A stretch of 64,000 nt of DNA. Source: Acetobacteraceae bacterium. GTDB taxonomy: Bacteria > Pseudomonadota > Alphaproteobacteria > Acetobacterales > Acetobacteraceae. Shown in pieces: positions 1-7,763 of the stretch. The stretch covers positions 7,266 to 71,265 of the forward strand of contig DNXO01000162.1 of the NCBI GenBank assembly GCA_003506895.1, given 5' to 3'. The notes beneath the pieces are model-generated. The model had not been told where the DNA came from. It did not search any database and saw nothing but the letters and a program-made list of their open reading frames with translations. Within the stretch, counting starts at the first letter, position 1. Each line of letters starts with the position of its first letter. A program made the translations under genes and the position numbers.

Positions 1-298
1 AACCGCTGCACTACCGCTGTGCTAACCCGGCAACCGGCGCTTGGTATCAGGAATCGATCGCCCGCGCCAACATCGGATGTAAGCGGGGTGTGCCCAACAC
101 GCGCTGGTCCACCGCCGGCAATCGGACGACCCAAATATATTTTTCTGATGTGGCATTTATGACACGAATTTAATCGCTCCATCCAGGGAACGGTTACCTG
201 CCAACCGCCATGTTCACGCCGTCGCTTTTACGGTGTCGCCCCTGCGCCGCCGCATTTGGCCCGCCGACAAGCTATGTTTTGGAAAGAGACGAACCCAC
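1..298. other. Window-edge intergenic region upstream of htrA
   Basis: No open frame with coding character was found on either strand. The segment has a short AT-rich patch around 133-175, which would suit a promoter for the rightward protease gene, but no -35/-10 pair was clear enough to mark. No RNA gene was recognised. Confidence 0.4.
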
Positions 299-1804
299 AT
301 GAACACGCAAACCCTACGCCACCCATTCCGTCGGGCCGCCCTGGCCGCAACCCTGTTGGCTGGCACCAGCCTGGGGGGATTCGCCCTCGGACACGCCGCA
401 TGGGCCGACAATGCCACGCCGGTCAATCCGCCCGGCACGCAGCTGCAGCCGCATAGCCTGCCCGATTTCACCAATCTGGTCACTCAGGTGAAGCCCGCGG
501 TCGTCTCCGTCACCAACAAGATGCAGCCAACGGAAGCGGCTCTGGAGGAAGGTCAGCAGGGCGGGCAAATGCAGCAGCTTCCGTTCCCGTTCAACCAGAT
601 GATCCCCAACGCGCCCCGCCAGCAGAGCGCGGTTGAGGCTCGGGGATCCGGCTTCATCATCGCCGCCGACGGAATCATCGTCACCAACAACCACGTCGTC
701 AAAGGTGCCAAGACTCTCAGCGTTACCCTGGACGATGGCACGGTCCTGCCGGCAAAGGTCGTCGGCACCGATCCGCGGACGGACATCGCTGTGTTGAAAG
801 TCGATGCCGGTCATCCCCTGCCGTTCATCCAGCTTGGCAACTCCCGCGATGTGAAGCCGGGCGAGTGGGTCGTGGCGATGGGAAATCCGTTCGGCCTTAG
901 CAGCACCGTGACCGCCGGTATCGTTTCCGCCGTCAGCCGCGACATCGGCGCGGGACCGTACGACCAGTTCATCCAGGTCGATGCTCCGATCAATCAGGGC
1001 AACTCCGGCGGCCCGTTGTTTACCCAGGACGGCAAGGTGATTGGCATGAACACAGCGATCCTGTCACCGACCGGCGGCTCTGTCGGGATCGGCTTCGCCA
1101 TCCCGTCCGACATGATCCGCACCGTTACGGCCGAATTGCAGAAGGACGGCAGGGTCGTTCGCGGTTATGTCGGCGTGGAAGCGCAGCAGATCACCGCCGC
1201 CACGGGGCAGGCGATGCACCTGAAGGAAAACAGCGGTGCGCTGTTGGCAGGCGTGCGGCCTGACAGTCCCGCGGCCGAGGCCGGTCTGCAACCGGGTGAC
1301 GTGATCCAGGCTGTGAACGGCACGAAGGTCGCCAACCCGAAGGAACTGGCGATGAACGTCGCCAGCATTCCGCCGGGCGATCAGGCCCACCTGACCGTGC
1401 TGCATGAAGGTCAGGTGAAGGAGATCACCATCAAGGTCGGATCGTTGCCAAACGAGCAGACCGCCAGTAACGGCGAGCCGGGACATGGTGAGCATAGCGG
1501 CCGGATCGGTCTGGCCCTGGCGCCGCTATCACCGGAAATGCGCGACCAACTTGAAGTGCCCGAGGGAACCAAGGGCGCCCTGGTTCAAGGCGTTCAACCG
1601 GGATCTCCAGCCGATACAGCGGGACTGCAACCGGGTGACGTGATCGTCGGTGTTGGGACCCGCGCCGTGGGCTCGCCCGCCGAGGCAGCAAAGGCTATGC
1701 GTTCCGCTTTGAACGGCAGCGACCGTGCGCTGGCGCTACGGGTGATCCGCAATGGTCAGCCGGTGTTTGTCGGCGTTTCGGTGGATCAGCCGAAGCAGGG
1801 ATAA
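299..1804 (+). CDS. htrA: Periplasmic serine protease HtrA/DegP (Do-like), two PDZ domains
   Basis: Periplasmic quality-control protease that degrades or refolds misfolded envelope proteins. The frame is open from 233, but the ATG at 299 is preceded by a purine-rich GGAAAGAGA and begins a normal signal peptide (cleavage likely after AAWA, residue 36), so 299 is chosen; this gives 501 residues, usual for DegP/MucD. The chymotrypsin-like domain shows the catalytic triad His132 (NNHVV), Asp162 (TDIAVLKV) and Ser236 (GNSGGPL). Two PDZ domains follow, at about 305-400 and 420-500, each with a GLQPGDVI loop. A Gln/Met/Pro-rich segment (about 80-110) corresponds to the flexible LA loop. The gene stands alone, convergent with the min operon. 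Whether it is the DegP, DegQ or MucD paralogue cannot be decided here. Confidence 0.95.
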   Translation: MNTQTLRHPFRRAALAATLLAGTSLGGFALGHAAWADNATPVNPPGTQLQPHSLPDFTNLVTQVKPAVVSVTNKMQPTEAALEEGQQGGQMQQLPFPFNQMIPNAPRQQSAVEARGSGFIIAADGIIVTNNHVVKGAKTLSVTLDDGTVLPAKVVGTDPRTDIAVLKVDAGHPLPFIQLGNSRDVKPGEWVVAMGNPFGLSSTVTAGIVSAVSRDIGAGPYDQFIQVDAPINQGNSGGPLFTQDGKVIGMNTAILSPTGGSVGIGFAIPSDMIRTVTAELQKDGRVVRGYVGVEAQQITAATGQAMHLKENSGALLAGVRPDSPAAEAGLQPGDVIQAVNGTKVANPKELAMNVASIPPGDQAHLTVLHEGQVKEITIKVGSLPNEQTASNGEPGHGEHSGRIGLALAPLSPEMRDQLEVPEGTKGALVQGVQPGSPADTAGLQPGDVIVGVGTRAVGSPAEAAKAMRSALNGSDRALALRVIRNGQPVFVGVSVDQPKQG

Positions 1805-1813
1805 AACCGACAC

Positions 1814-1844
1814 GTCGCGGCCCGGCGTCAGCCCGGGTCGCGAC
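1814..1844. terminator. Strong hairpin between convergent htrA and minE
   Basis: Arms 1814-1825 and 1833-1844 can form a 12-bp stem (one G-U on the plus strand) with a 7-nt loop. It lies 10 bases after the htrA stop and 10 bases beyond the minE stop on the other strand. There is no long T-run on either side, so efficiency as an intrinsic terminator is uncertain; its position between convergent genes suggests a shared transcription end. Confidence 0.5.
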
Positions 1845-1853
1845 TTCGGCGGC

Positions 1854-2147
1854 CTATGCCGAAGCCGGCACGCCCGCGCCGGTCGGCGGCTTCGCCACCT
1901 TCGCGTTCAATGGGACTTCCACATCAATCTCCAACGTCGAGAAGGATGCGCCGCGATCCAATTTGATTTGGACCGCATCCCGATCAACCGAAATATGCTT
2001 GGCGATCACGGCCAGAATCTCTTCCTGAAGGATCGCGATCAGGTCGGATTTGCCGATAACGCTGCGTTCATGGGCAAGAAGAACCTGAAGGCGATCCCGG
2101 GCAACCGGGGCAGTGGTGCGTTTGCGGAATATGTCGAATAGGCTCAT
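1854..2147 (-). CDS. minE: Cell division topological specificity factor MinE
   Basis: MinE, 97 residues, the ring factor that stimulates the MinD ATPase and drives Min oscillation so that the Z-ring forms at mid-cell. The N-terminus (MSLFDIFRKR) is the membrane-targeting helix. The following 25 residues include the anti-MinCD segment (RDRLQVLLAHER). The C-terminal topological specificity domain has the typical LKLDRG-like pattern (IKLDRG). The start overlaps the minD stop by four bases (ATGA), which implies translational coupling. A 15-residue Ala/Pro-rich tail after the conserved domain is not part of the usual fold. Confidence 0.96.
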   Translation of the reverse strand: MSLFDIFRKRTTAPVARDRLQVLLAHERSVIGKSDLIAILQEEILAVIAKHISVDRDAVQIKLDRGASFSTLEIDVEVPLNAKVAKPPTGAGVPASA

Positions 2148-2959
2148 GCGACCCTCCGTCCGAACAAACGACCCATGAAGCCCTTCCGATCCATCGGAAC
2201 CACGACCTCAACCGTCTCCCCCTTTAACCGCCTCGCGGCGTCGAAATAGGCCTTGGAAGGCGCGCTGTTTGGGTTGTTCAGCGTAACAGGCGAACCGATG
2301 TTCGACGCCTTGAGGACCTCTTCGCTTTCCGGAATGATTCCCAGCAGCGGGATCGAAAGAATCTCCAGGACGTCGTCAACTTTCAGCATCTCGTTGCGGG
2401 CGGCGCGCTGCGGGTCGTAGCGGGTGACCAGCAGGAATTTGTCGATCCGCTCGCCCTTTTCGGCCCGGAGCGTCTTCGAATCGAGCATGCCAATGATGCG
2501 GTCGGAGTCGCGAACCGACGAGACTTCGGGGTTCGTTACGACAACAGCTAGATCGGCATTGCGCATCGCCAGTAGCGCGCCACGCTCGATTCCCGCCGGG
2601 CTGTCGCAGATCACCCAGTCGAATTTTTCCTTCAACTCGGCAATAACCTTATCCACGCCTTCAATCGTCAGTGCGTCCTTGTCGCGGGTCTGCGAAGCGG
2701 GCAGCAGCGAAAGCGTATCGATACGCTTGTCGCGGATCAGCGCCTGCGCCAGTTTCGCGTCGCCCTGAACGACGTTGATCAGGTCGAACACCACGCGGCG
2801 TTCGGCGCCCATCACCAGATCCAGGTTCCGCAGTCCGACATCGAAATCAATAACCACCACGTTTTCGCCACCGCGCGCCAGCGCGGCACCAAGGGCGGCG
2901 GTGGAGGTCGTCTTGCCGACCCCGCCCTTACCGGACGTCACGACCAGTACCTTGCCCAT
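2144..2959 (-). CDS. minD: Septum site-determining ATPase MinD
   Basis: MinD, 271 residues, the membrane-associated ParA/MinD-type ATPase that recruits MinC and is displaced by MinE. The deviant Walker A motif is at residues 10-17 (GKGGVGKT, both lysines present). Switch regions (DFDVGLRNLD, CDSPAGIE) are intact. The C-terminus carries the amphipathic membrane-targeting helix (FMGRLFGRR). It is the middle gene of minCDE, 11 bases after minC and overlapping minE by four bases. Length and motifs are normal. Confidence 0.97.
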   Translation of the reverse strand: MGKVLVVTSGKGGVGKTTSTAALGAALARGGENVVVIDFDVGLRNLDLVMGAERRVVFDLINVVQGDAKLAQALIRDKRIDTLSLLPASQTRDKDALTIEGVDKVIAELKEKFDWVICDSPAGIERGALLAMRNADLAVVVTNPEVSSVRDSDRIIGMLDSKTLRAEKGERIDKFLLVTRYDPQRAARNEMLKVDDVLEILSIPLLGIIPESEEVLKASNIGSPVTLNNPNSAPSKAYFDAARRLKGETVEVVVPMDRKGFMGRLFGRRVA

Positions 2960-2970
2960 CAGCGATCCCC

Positions 2971-3696
2971 CTAATCCAGAACTGAGATTTTCATCTGTTC
3001 GCCGTCCAGCCAGGCTTGCACCGGCTTGCCCAATACTTTCGCGGGCATATCATCCGCGGTCTGGTAGACGCCATCGATAGCCAGTAGTTCCGCCTGCAAC
3101 TTACTGCAGAAAATCCGCGCGCCCGGATGCCCCGACAGCCCCGCAATCGCTCGGCCGCGTAACGTTCCGTAAACATGGACGGATCCGCCCGCCATGACTT
3201 CGGCGCCCGAGGCGACCGAGCCCAGGACGGTAATATCGCCACGCTCAAACACGACCGACTGACCCGAGCGGATTGGTTGATCGATCACCAGCGTGTTGGC
3301 TTCGCCGGCCCCGGCCGAAGGCTCGACGGCCGGCGGGGCCGGCTGGTTTGGTTTCGCTTCCGGTGCCTCAATCTCACGGCCCGGCTTGCTGGATACCGGC
3401 AAGGGCCGGCCCCAGGCATCGATGCCCTCCCACGACGGGTGGGCGCCTTCGGTGCCGATGATGCGAATGCCGCGTTGCTCCAGAAGCTGGAGAAAATGCA
3501 CGACGCCCTGCTGTTCGCGCGGAACCGAACCAAGATCGACCACGACAGGGCGCGCATCGAAGAAATTCGGCGACCGTTCCATCTGTGCATCCAGTGCATT
3601 CAACCATCGGTCCAGCGGCACTTCGGGCGCCAGGACCAAGGCCATAATGGAGCGGCCACGGAGTCGGATCAGAGGTTTTGTGTCGGAGGTTGTCAC
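2971..3696 (-). CDS. minC: Septum site-determining protein MinC
   Basis: MinC, 241 residues, the FtsZ polymerisation inhibitor positioned by MinD. The N-terminal FtsZ-binding domain (about 1-110) is followed by an Ala/Pro/Glu-rich linker (about 112-133). The C-terminal beta-helix dimerisation and MinD-binding domain (about 135-240) shows the glycine-rich turns GSVASGAEVMAGGSVHVYG. The start codon is GTG at 3694-3696 with AGG about 11 bases upstream. First gene of the operon; its leader contains the palindrome at 3710-3734 and a DnaA box, both annotated separately. Confidence 0.95.
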   Translation of the reverse strand: MTTSDTKPLIRLRGRSIMALVLAPEVPLDRWLNALDAQMERSPNFFDARPVVVDLGSVPREQQGVVHFLQLLEQRGIRIIGTEGAHPSWEGIDAWGRPLPVSSKPGREIEAPEAKPNQPAPPAVEPSAGAGEANTLVIDQPIRSGQSVVFERGDITVLGSVASGAEVMAGGSVHVYGTLRGRAIAGLSGHPGARIFCSKLQAELLAIDGVYQTADDMPAKVLGKPVQAWLDGEQMKISVLD

Positions 3697-3709
3697 AGTC
3701 CCGACCTAT

Positions 3710-3734
3710 CCGTTGACTGTCGGGTGGTCAACGG
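3710..3734. promoter_or_regulatory. Perfect inverted repeat in the minC leader (candidate operator or RNA hairpin)
   Basis: Arms CCGTTGAC (3710-3717) and GTCAACGG (3727-3734) are perfect 8-bp complements around a 9-base spacer. The repeat ends 14 bases before the minC GTG, just upstream of its ribosome-binding region. It could be an operator for a dimeric regulator, or a leader hairpin next to the Shine-Dalgarno sequence. The symmetry is directly visible; the function is inferred. Confidence 0.5.
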
Positions 3735-3760
3735 GAATCCGGAGGGCTCGCACAAAATAA

Positions 3761-3769
3761 TGTGGATAA
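3761..3769 (-). promoter_or_regulatory. Consensus DnaA box upstream of minCDE
   Basis: TGTGGATAA on the plus strand reads TTATCCACA on the minus strand, a perfect match to the consensus DnaA 9-mer. It lies 65 bases upstream of the minC start. No second consensus box was noticed nearby, so this is not an origin; transcriptional control of the division-site operon by DnaA is possible. Confidence 0.5.
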
Positions 3770-3801
3770 CCCTCCGCATCGACCGCTAGGGATAGTGGAA
3801 A

Positions 3802-3856
3802 GGGGCGCAAGCGCCCCCATCCTTGGTGATGCCGCCGGGGTCTGTTCCGGCGGCAT
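3802..3856 (-). terminator. Two tandem hairpins after the mosaic hydrolase gene
   Basis: The first hairpin downstream of the gene pairs 3829-3838 with 3847-3856 (10 bp). The second pairs 3802-3808 (GGGGCGC) with 3811-3817 and is followed on the minus strand by TTTCC. They begin 16 bases past the stop codon and would separate this transcript from the minC promoter region. Confidence 0.55.
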
Positions 3857-3871
3857 TTCGGTCAGGCAGCC

Positions 3872-6800
3872 CTACGTTATCGAATGGGCCAGCACGTTGG
3901 TCAGATCCGCGGTGGTCGCCCCTTGGATAGTCGCGATCGCCACGCCCGATCCGCCAGACGTCGCCGAGATCGACAGTGTCGCACCTTGTGCCGAGTCGGT
4001 CACTGTCAGGAATTTCGACAATGTCGAGGCCGATCCGGTCCATTGCGTCGCCGCGAGGGCGGTCTTCAGGTCCAGCGTATCCCCGGTGTTCAGGATGTTG
4101 CTGGTGAAGATGTCGCTCCCGTTTCCGGCGGCGGGCAGGATGTAGGTGTTCCCTCCCCCCGTGTCGGTAACCGTATTAGTGCCGCCGGTCAGGCTGACGA
4201 TGTCGCCCGAACCACTCAGGAACAGCATGTGGTTGCCGGACGTGGCGACGATGGACACCTGGCTTTGGCTGACGGTGTCGCTGGCGGTGCCGGCGGCGAT
4301 GGTGATCGGTGCCGGCAGCGGATTGGCCCCGGATGCCCATGACGCCGTCGGACTGGTCTTGCTCCACCAAAGATTGCTGGCATTCTCCTGCCAGACCTCT
4401 TGGTTGACGTAAGCCAGTTCGGTCACGTTGGCGGTCGTCGCGTCAGCGACGCCGTTGACGGCGACCTGACCCGTGGCGGTTATTGTCCACTGGTTACCAC
4501 TGGCGTCGGTGATCGCGGCCGTCGCCCCGGCCAGCACCATGGTGTCGTTGGGCGAAGTGGTCGGGGTTGGAGTCGGTGTGGGCGTCTGCGTCGCTGGCAA
4601 CGGGCTGGTCGCGGTACCCGTGGCCGGTGCCCACGCGGCGTTCGGCTGCGTCTCACCCCACCACAGCTTGCTGGCGTTCTCCTGCCAGATCGTGCCGTTC
4701 ACGTAAGCCAGCTCGATGACGTTGGCGGTCGTGGTGTCGGCCGAGCCGTTGATCGCGACCTGGCCGCCCGCGGTGATCGTCCATGCGTTGCCGCTGGCAT
4801 CGGTGATCGCGGCGGTGGTGCCGGTCACAACCGTATCGTTGGGCGACGGCGTGGCGGTCGGGGTTGGGGTCGGAGTGGGCGTCGGGGTCGGAGTGGGCGT
4901 CGGAGTAGGCGTCCCCGGCGCGTCGCTTGGCGCGGCGTCGAGCGGAACGATGGGCGTGCCGCCACCGTTGATGCTGTTCGGCCCCTGATTCGTCAGGATC
5001 TGTGCCTGCGCCATGATCTGCGCGCCGAACTGGTTCATCCCCAGGATCAGCGGATCATTCCCATCCACCGTCTGGTCGGCCTGGAAGATCACCGTATTGC
5101 CCGAACCACCCGAGTCGCGAACCATCGCGCCGTGGTTCTGCAGCGCGTGCCACAGCATGTCCGCTCCCGCATTGGCCTTGACCGCGGTCGGCTCAACGGC
5201 GTCGGCGGCAATGCCGATCGTCACGCCATAGGGGATGGTGCCGGTGTAAACCGAGGGCCCGTTCCCATCCTCCTGGGTCTGCGGCCACGCGTACGGCGCC
5301 AACTGATAAGCGGTGTTGTAGTACGACTGCAGCATGTCGGTCGGCAGTTCCATCCGCAGCATGTGGTCGATCGTCCCGGCTTGCAGATCGCTCTGGCGCA
5401 GGGTGCCGACTCCCTGGTCCCAGTTGGAGCCATCGACCGCGATGCCCGAACCGAAATCGGACTCACCGGAACCCTGGCTGACCGTGGCGGTGTTCGAACC
5501 GGTCCAGTTGAAGCCGCCAAACGAATACCAGGTGTGGGTCGTGGTATCATCGACCGAGAACGTGGCATCTCCGCCTGCCGCCGGCACCGCACCGGCAGGG
5601 ATATGCACCTGGAACGTACCGGGCGTTCCACCGGCCGCCGCCGTGTTGGTAATGGTGACCAATTGGTCGGACGCGGTGCCCGTGAATATGTTCTCGGTAA
5701 AACCGCTCAGCGTGGTGTTGACGTAAACATTGGCGCTCTCAAGCTGGGCGTTCGGCTGCCACTGCGCGCCGAGACCAAGCGGCAGGTTGAAGATGCTGGT
5801 CGAGGCGAACGGCGTCTGCGACGGGTCCCGAGTGCCGGTCACCGTTGGGGTTGGAGTCGGTGTCGGAGTGGCCGTTGGCGTTGGTGTCGCCGCGACCGGC
5901 AGGGGGCTGGTCGATGTGCCAGTAGCCGGTGCCCATGACGCGTTTGGCTGCGTCTCACCCCACCACAACTTGCTGGCGTTCTCCTGCCAGATCGTGCCGT
6001 TGACATAGGCCAGCTCGATGACGTTGGCGGTGGTGGTGTCGGCGGAGCCGTTCACCGCGACCTGACCGCCGGACGTGATCGTCCATTGATTCCCGCTGGC
6101 ATCGATAATCGCCCCCGCGGTATCGGTGACGACGGTGTCGTTCGCCGAGGGGGAGGCAGTCGGGACCGGCGTAGGTGTGGGCGTTGGAGCCGGTGTTGGG
6201 CTGGGCGTCGCCGCAACCGGTAGAGGGCTGGTCGATGTGCCAGCGGACGGGGCCCAGGAGGCATTCGGCTGCGTCTCGCCCCACCACAACTTGCTGGCGT
6301 TCTCCTGCCAAATGGTGCCGTTCACGTAAGCCAGTTCGATGACGTTGGCGGTTGTGGTGTCGGCGATGCCGTTCACCGCGACCTGCCCGCCGGCCGTGAT
6401 GGTCCACTGGTTGCCGCTGGCGTCGGTGATCGCCCCCGCCATACCGGTGACGACGGTATCATTGGCTGACGGGGTCGCGGTGGGCCCAGGGGTGGGAGTC
6501 GGGGTCGGGGTCGGGGTCGGCGTGGTTTCCGAACCGCCGGTGCTCTGGCTATAAAGCCACCCCAGCGGGGAGTTCGCACCGGTCTGAGTGTAATAGGTGT
6601 CCCAGACATCATGCCCCAGGCTGTTGTCCTGGGTGTATTTCATTCCGCCGCCGATCGCCTGCTCCGCGGCGTACAGGTTCTGGTCAAAGGCCAACGGCAC
6701 CTGCGTGTCCTGCCCGCCATGGATCGCCCAGAACGGCACATTCTTCAGCCCCGTCACCACCGAGGCATCCGGCTGCGGATAGCCCTGGCCATAATCGGCC

Positions 6801-7306
6801 CCCGCCAACGCCAGGCCAGCGGCGAAAATCTTGCCCTCGGTGCCGGTATAGGCGTTGTATTTGATCAGCATGTCCTCGGTGCCGATGCCACCCATGCTGT
6901 TGCCGGTGACATAGGTACGAGCCGGATCGGTCGAGTATTGTGCCATCACCTGCTTCAGCGCGGCGATCGCGTTGGTTTCGCCCGTGCTGTCGGCGGTGCT
7001 GATGCCACCGAAATTGATGGTTTGGCCGGACGGATCGGCCGTCTGATCCAGCAACGGCATCACGACGATCGTCGGATTGGCCGTGCGGAACGCCACCGTG
7101 TTGAACCAGGGATCCACCTCGGCGAGCAGACCGGACACGTCGGTGCCCATATCGAGCTGATGCAGATACAGCGTCGTGGAATACTTCACCGAGGGGTCGT
7201 AATTCGCCGGCAGCAACACCTCGTACTGCATGCCGTTGATGGTTTGGGTGATCCAGTTTCCCGGGGTAACCGCCGCGGCGGAGTTGGAAGTTTGTGTGCC
7301 GCTCAT
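3872..7306 (-). CDS. Large secreted mosaic protein: alpha/beta hydrolase, Trp-rich modules, type I secretion-like tail
   Basis: 1144 residues, no N-terminal signal peptide. Residues about 15-255 form an esterase-like alpha/beta hydrolase of the PHB-depolymerase/carboxylesterase kind, with nucleophile elbow GNSMGG (Ser137), Asp200 (HGGQD) and His232 (LGHDVW) as a plausible triad. Four near-identical modules of about 80 residues start at about 281, 388, 822 and 919; each contains a motif like WQENASKLWW and is joined by Thr-Pro runs. A central domain (about 493-795) resembles from memory an uncharacterised domain recurrent in secreted bacterial proteins. The C-terminal 140 residues are Gly/Asp/Thr-rich with a type I secretion-like ending, but no secretion ABC transporter lies nearby. 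A polysaccharide or polyester esterase with binding modules is inferred; the substrate is unknown. Confidence 0.85.
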   Translation of the reverse strand: MSGTQTSNSAAAVTPGNWITQTINGMQYEVLLPANYDPSVKYSTTLYLHQLDMGTDVSGLLAEVDPWFNTVAFRTANPTIVVMPLLDQTADPSGQTINFGGISTADSTGETNAIAALKQVMAQYSTDPARTYVTGNSMGGIGTEDMLIKYNAYTGTEGKIFAAGLALAGADYGQGYPQPDASVVTGLKNVPFWAIHGGQDTQVPLAFDQNLYAAEQAIGGGMKYTQDNSLGHDVWDTYYTQTGANSPLGWLYSQSTGGSETTPTPTPTPTPTPGPTATPSANDTVVTGMAGAITDASGNQWTITAGGQVAVNGIADTTTANVIELAYVNGTIWQENASKLWWGETQPNASWAPSAGTSTSPLPVAATPSPTPAPTPTPTPVPTASPSANDTVVTDTAGAIIDASGNQWTITSGGQVAVNGSADTTTANVIELAYVNGTIWQENASKLWWGETQPNASWAPATGTSTSPLPVAATPTPTATPTPTPTPTVTGTRDPSQTPFASTSIFNLPLGLGAQWQPNAQLESANVYVNTTLSGFTENIFTGTASDQLVTITNTAAAGGTPGTFQVHIPAGAVPAAGGDATFSVDDTTTHTWYSFGGFNWTGSNTATVSQGSGESDFGSGIAVDGSNWDQGVGTLRQSDLQAGTIDHMLRMELPTDMLQSYYNTAYQLAPYAWPQTQEDGNGPSVYTGTIPYGVTIGIAADAVEPTAVKANAGADMLWHALQNHGAMVRDSGGSGNTVIFQADQTVDGNDPLILGMNQFGAQIMAQAQILTNQGPNSINGGGTPIVPLDAAPSDAPGTPTPTPTPTPTPTPTPTPTATPSPNDTVVTGTTAAITDASGNAWTITAGGQVAINGSADTTTANVIELAYVNGTIWQENASKLWWGETQPNAAWAPATGTATSPLPATQTPTPTPTPTTSPNDTMVLAGATAAITDASGNQWTITATGQVAVNGVADATTANVTELAYVNQEVWQENASNLWWSKTSPTASWASGANPLPAPITIAAGTASDTVSQSQVSIVATSGNHMLFLSGSGDIVSLTGGTNTVTDTGGGNTYILPAAGNGSDIFTSNILNTGDTLDLKTALAATQWTGSASTLSKFLTVTDSAQGATLSISATSGGSGVAIATIQGATTADLTNVLAHSIT
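4310..4552 (-). repeat. Trp-rich module, copy 4 (most divergent)
   Basis: Encodes residues about 919-999 of the mosaic protein. It keeps the pattern NDT..AITDASGNQWTIT then VWQENASNLWW, but differs from the other copies at many positions (LWWSKTSPTASW instead of LWWGETQPNASW). It joins directly to the secretion-like tail. Confidence 0.8.
4595..4843 (-). repeat. Trp-rich module, copy 3
   Basis: Encodes residues about 822-904. It is preceded by an uninterrupted Thr-Pro run of about 20 residues (4850-4915 in DNA, a degenerate hexanucleotide tandem repeat) and is nearly identical to copies 1 and 2. Confidence 0.8.
5897..6145 (-). repeat. Trp-rich module, copy 2
   Basis: Encodes residues about 388-470. 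It differs from copy 1 by only a handful of residues over about 80, suggesting recent duplication or gene conversion. Confidence 0.8.
6218..6466 (-). repeat. Trp-rich module, copy 1
   Basis: Encodes residues about 281-363, directly after the hydrolase domain and its first Thr-Pro linker. The core pattern is VVTGMAGAITDASGNQWTIT, then a hydrophobic IELAYVNGTIW segment, then WQENASKLWWGE. Binding to carbohydrate or another surface polymer is a guess from the conserved aromatics. Confidence 0.8.
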
Positions 7307-7380
7307 CGTCTGAAGCTCCCTGAAACGTGATCGATGGCGGGAGGCTTTTCACGGCGGCGTGATGTGGTTCAACAAGAAAA

Positions 7381-7398
7381 CGTGACTAATTAATCACG
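7381..7398. promoter_or_regulatory. Inverted repeat upstream of the mosaic hydrolase gene
   Basis: CGTGA-N8-TCACG with a fully AT spacer (CTAATTAA), 75-92 bases before the start codon. The arms and half-turn spacing suit a dimeric helix-turn-helix regulator, but no candidate regulator is encoded nearby. Confidence 0.4.
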
Positions 7399-7702
7399 CA
7401 AATCGTAATTTACTCATCATTACATTTCACAACGCCGATTTGATTGCCGATTTTCTACCTGGAAAGGTGGTATCCAGCACCAACACAATTGCAATACAAA
7501 ATCGAATTGCATGAGCCGGTTTCAATGCACGCTATTTTTGATCGTAATGTATCTATATCAAAACCGGTATCTATTGACAACAAAAAGGCGGCTGGCAGCC
7601 CTTAGATCCACCGCCGCCCCGCCTTGGTTCGCCAGGAGCGCCCCTTGCCTTGTCGCGCGATTCACCACGGCGGCGATCGAACCCTTGCCAAACACGCTCC
7701 AA

Positions 7703-7754
7703 ATGACAGGAACCGGGAAATCGGCCATGATCCGGAACGAGCAACCAATGACAG
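7703..7754 (-). promoter_or_regulatory. Two Pho-box-like heptamers upstream of phnC
   Basis: ATGACAG occurs at 7703-7709 and 7748-7754; on the minus strand each reads CTGTCAT, the heptamer of the PhoB box. Classical boxes are direct repeats at 11-base spacing, whereas these are 45 bases apart (about four turns) and point away from phnC, and the second overlaps the phnC ribosome-binding region. PhoB control is plausible for a phosphonate importer but not established by this arrangement. Confidence 0.25.
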
Positions 7755-7763
7755 GGCGTACTC

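Larger units (their letters stand above)
7307..7763. other. AT-rich intergenic spacer between the mosaic hydrolase and phnC
   Basis: About 450 bases divergently flanked. From 7381 to about 7580 it is distinctly more AT-rich than the rest of the window. It holds the palindrome at 7381-7398 and two Pho-box-like heptamers. A short rightward open frame (7511-7801) has no coding character. Promoters for both flanking units should lie here. Confidence 0.5.

Noticed and set aside
4850..4915. Thr-Pro-coding hexanucleotide runs resembling a CRISPR or satellite array
   Set aside because: The repeats are in-frame linkers in a protein, without unique spacers or cas genes.
4400..5938. Rightward open frame of 512 codons opposite the mosaic hydrolase
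   Set aside because: It is an antisense shadow of high-GC repeats; its translation is arginine- and glycine-rich without domains, while the minus-strand reading has clear motifs.
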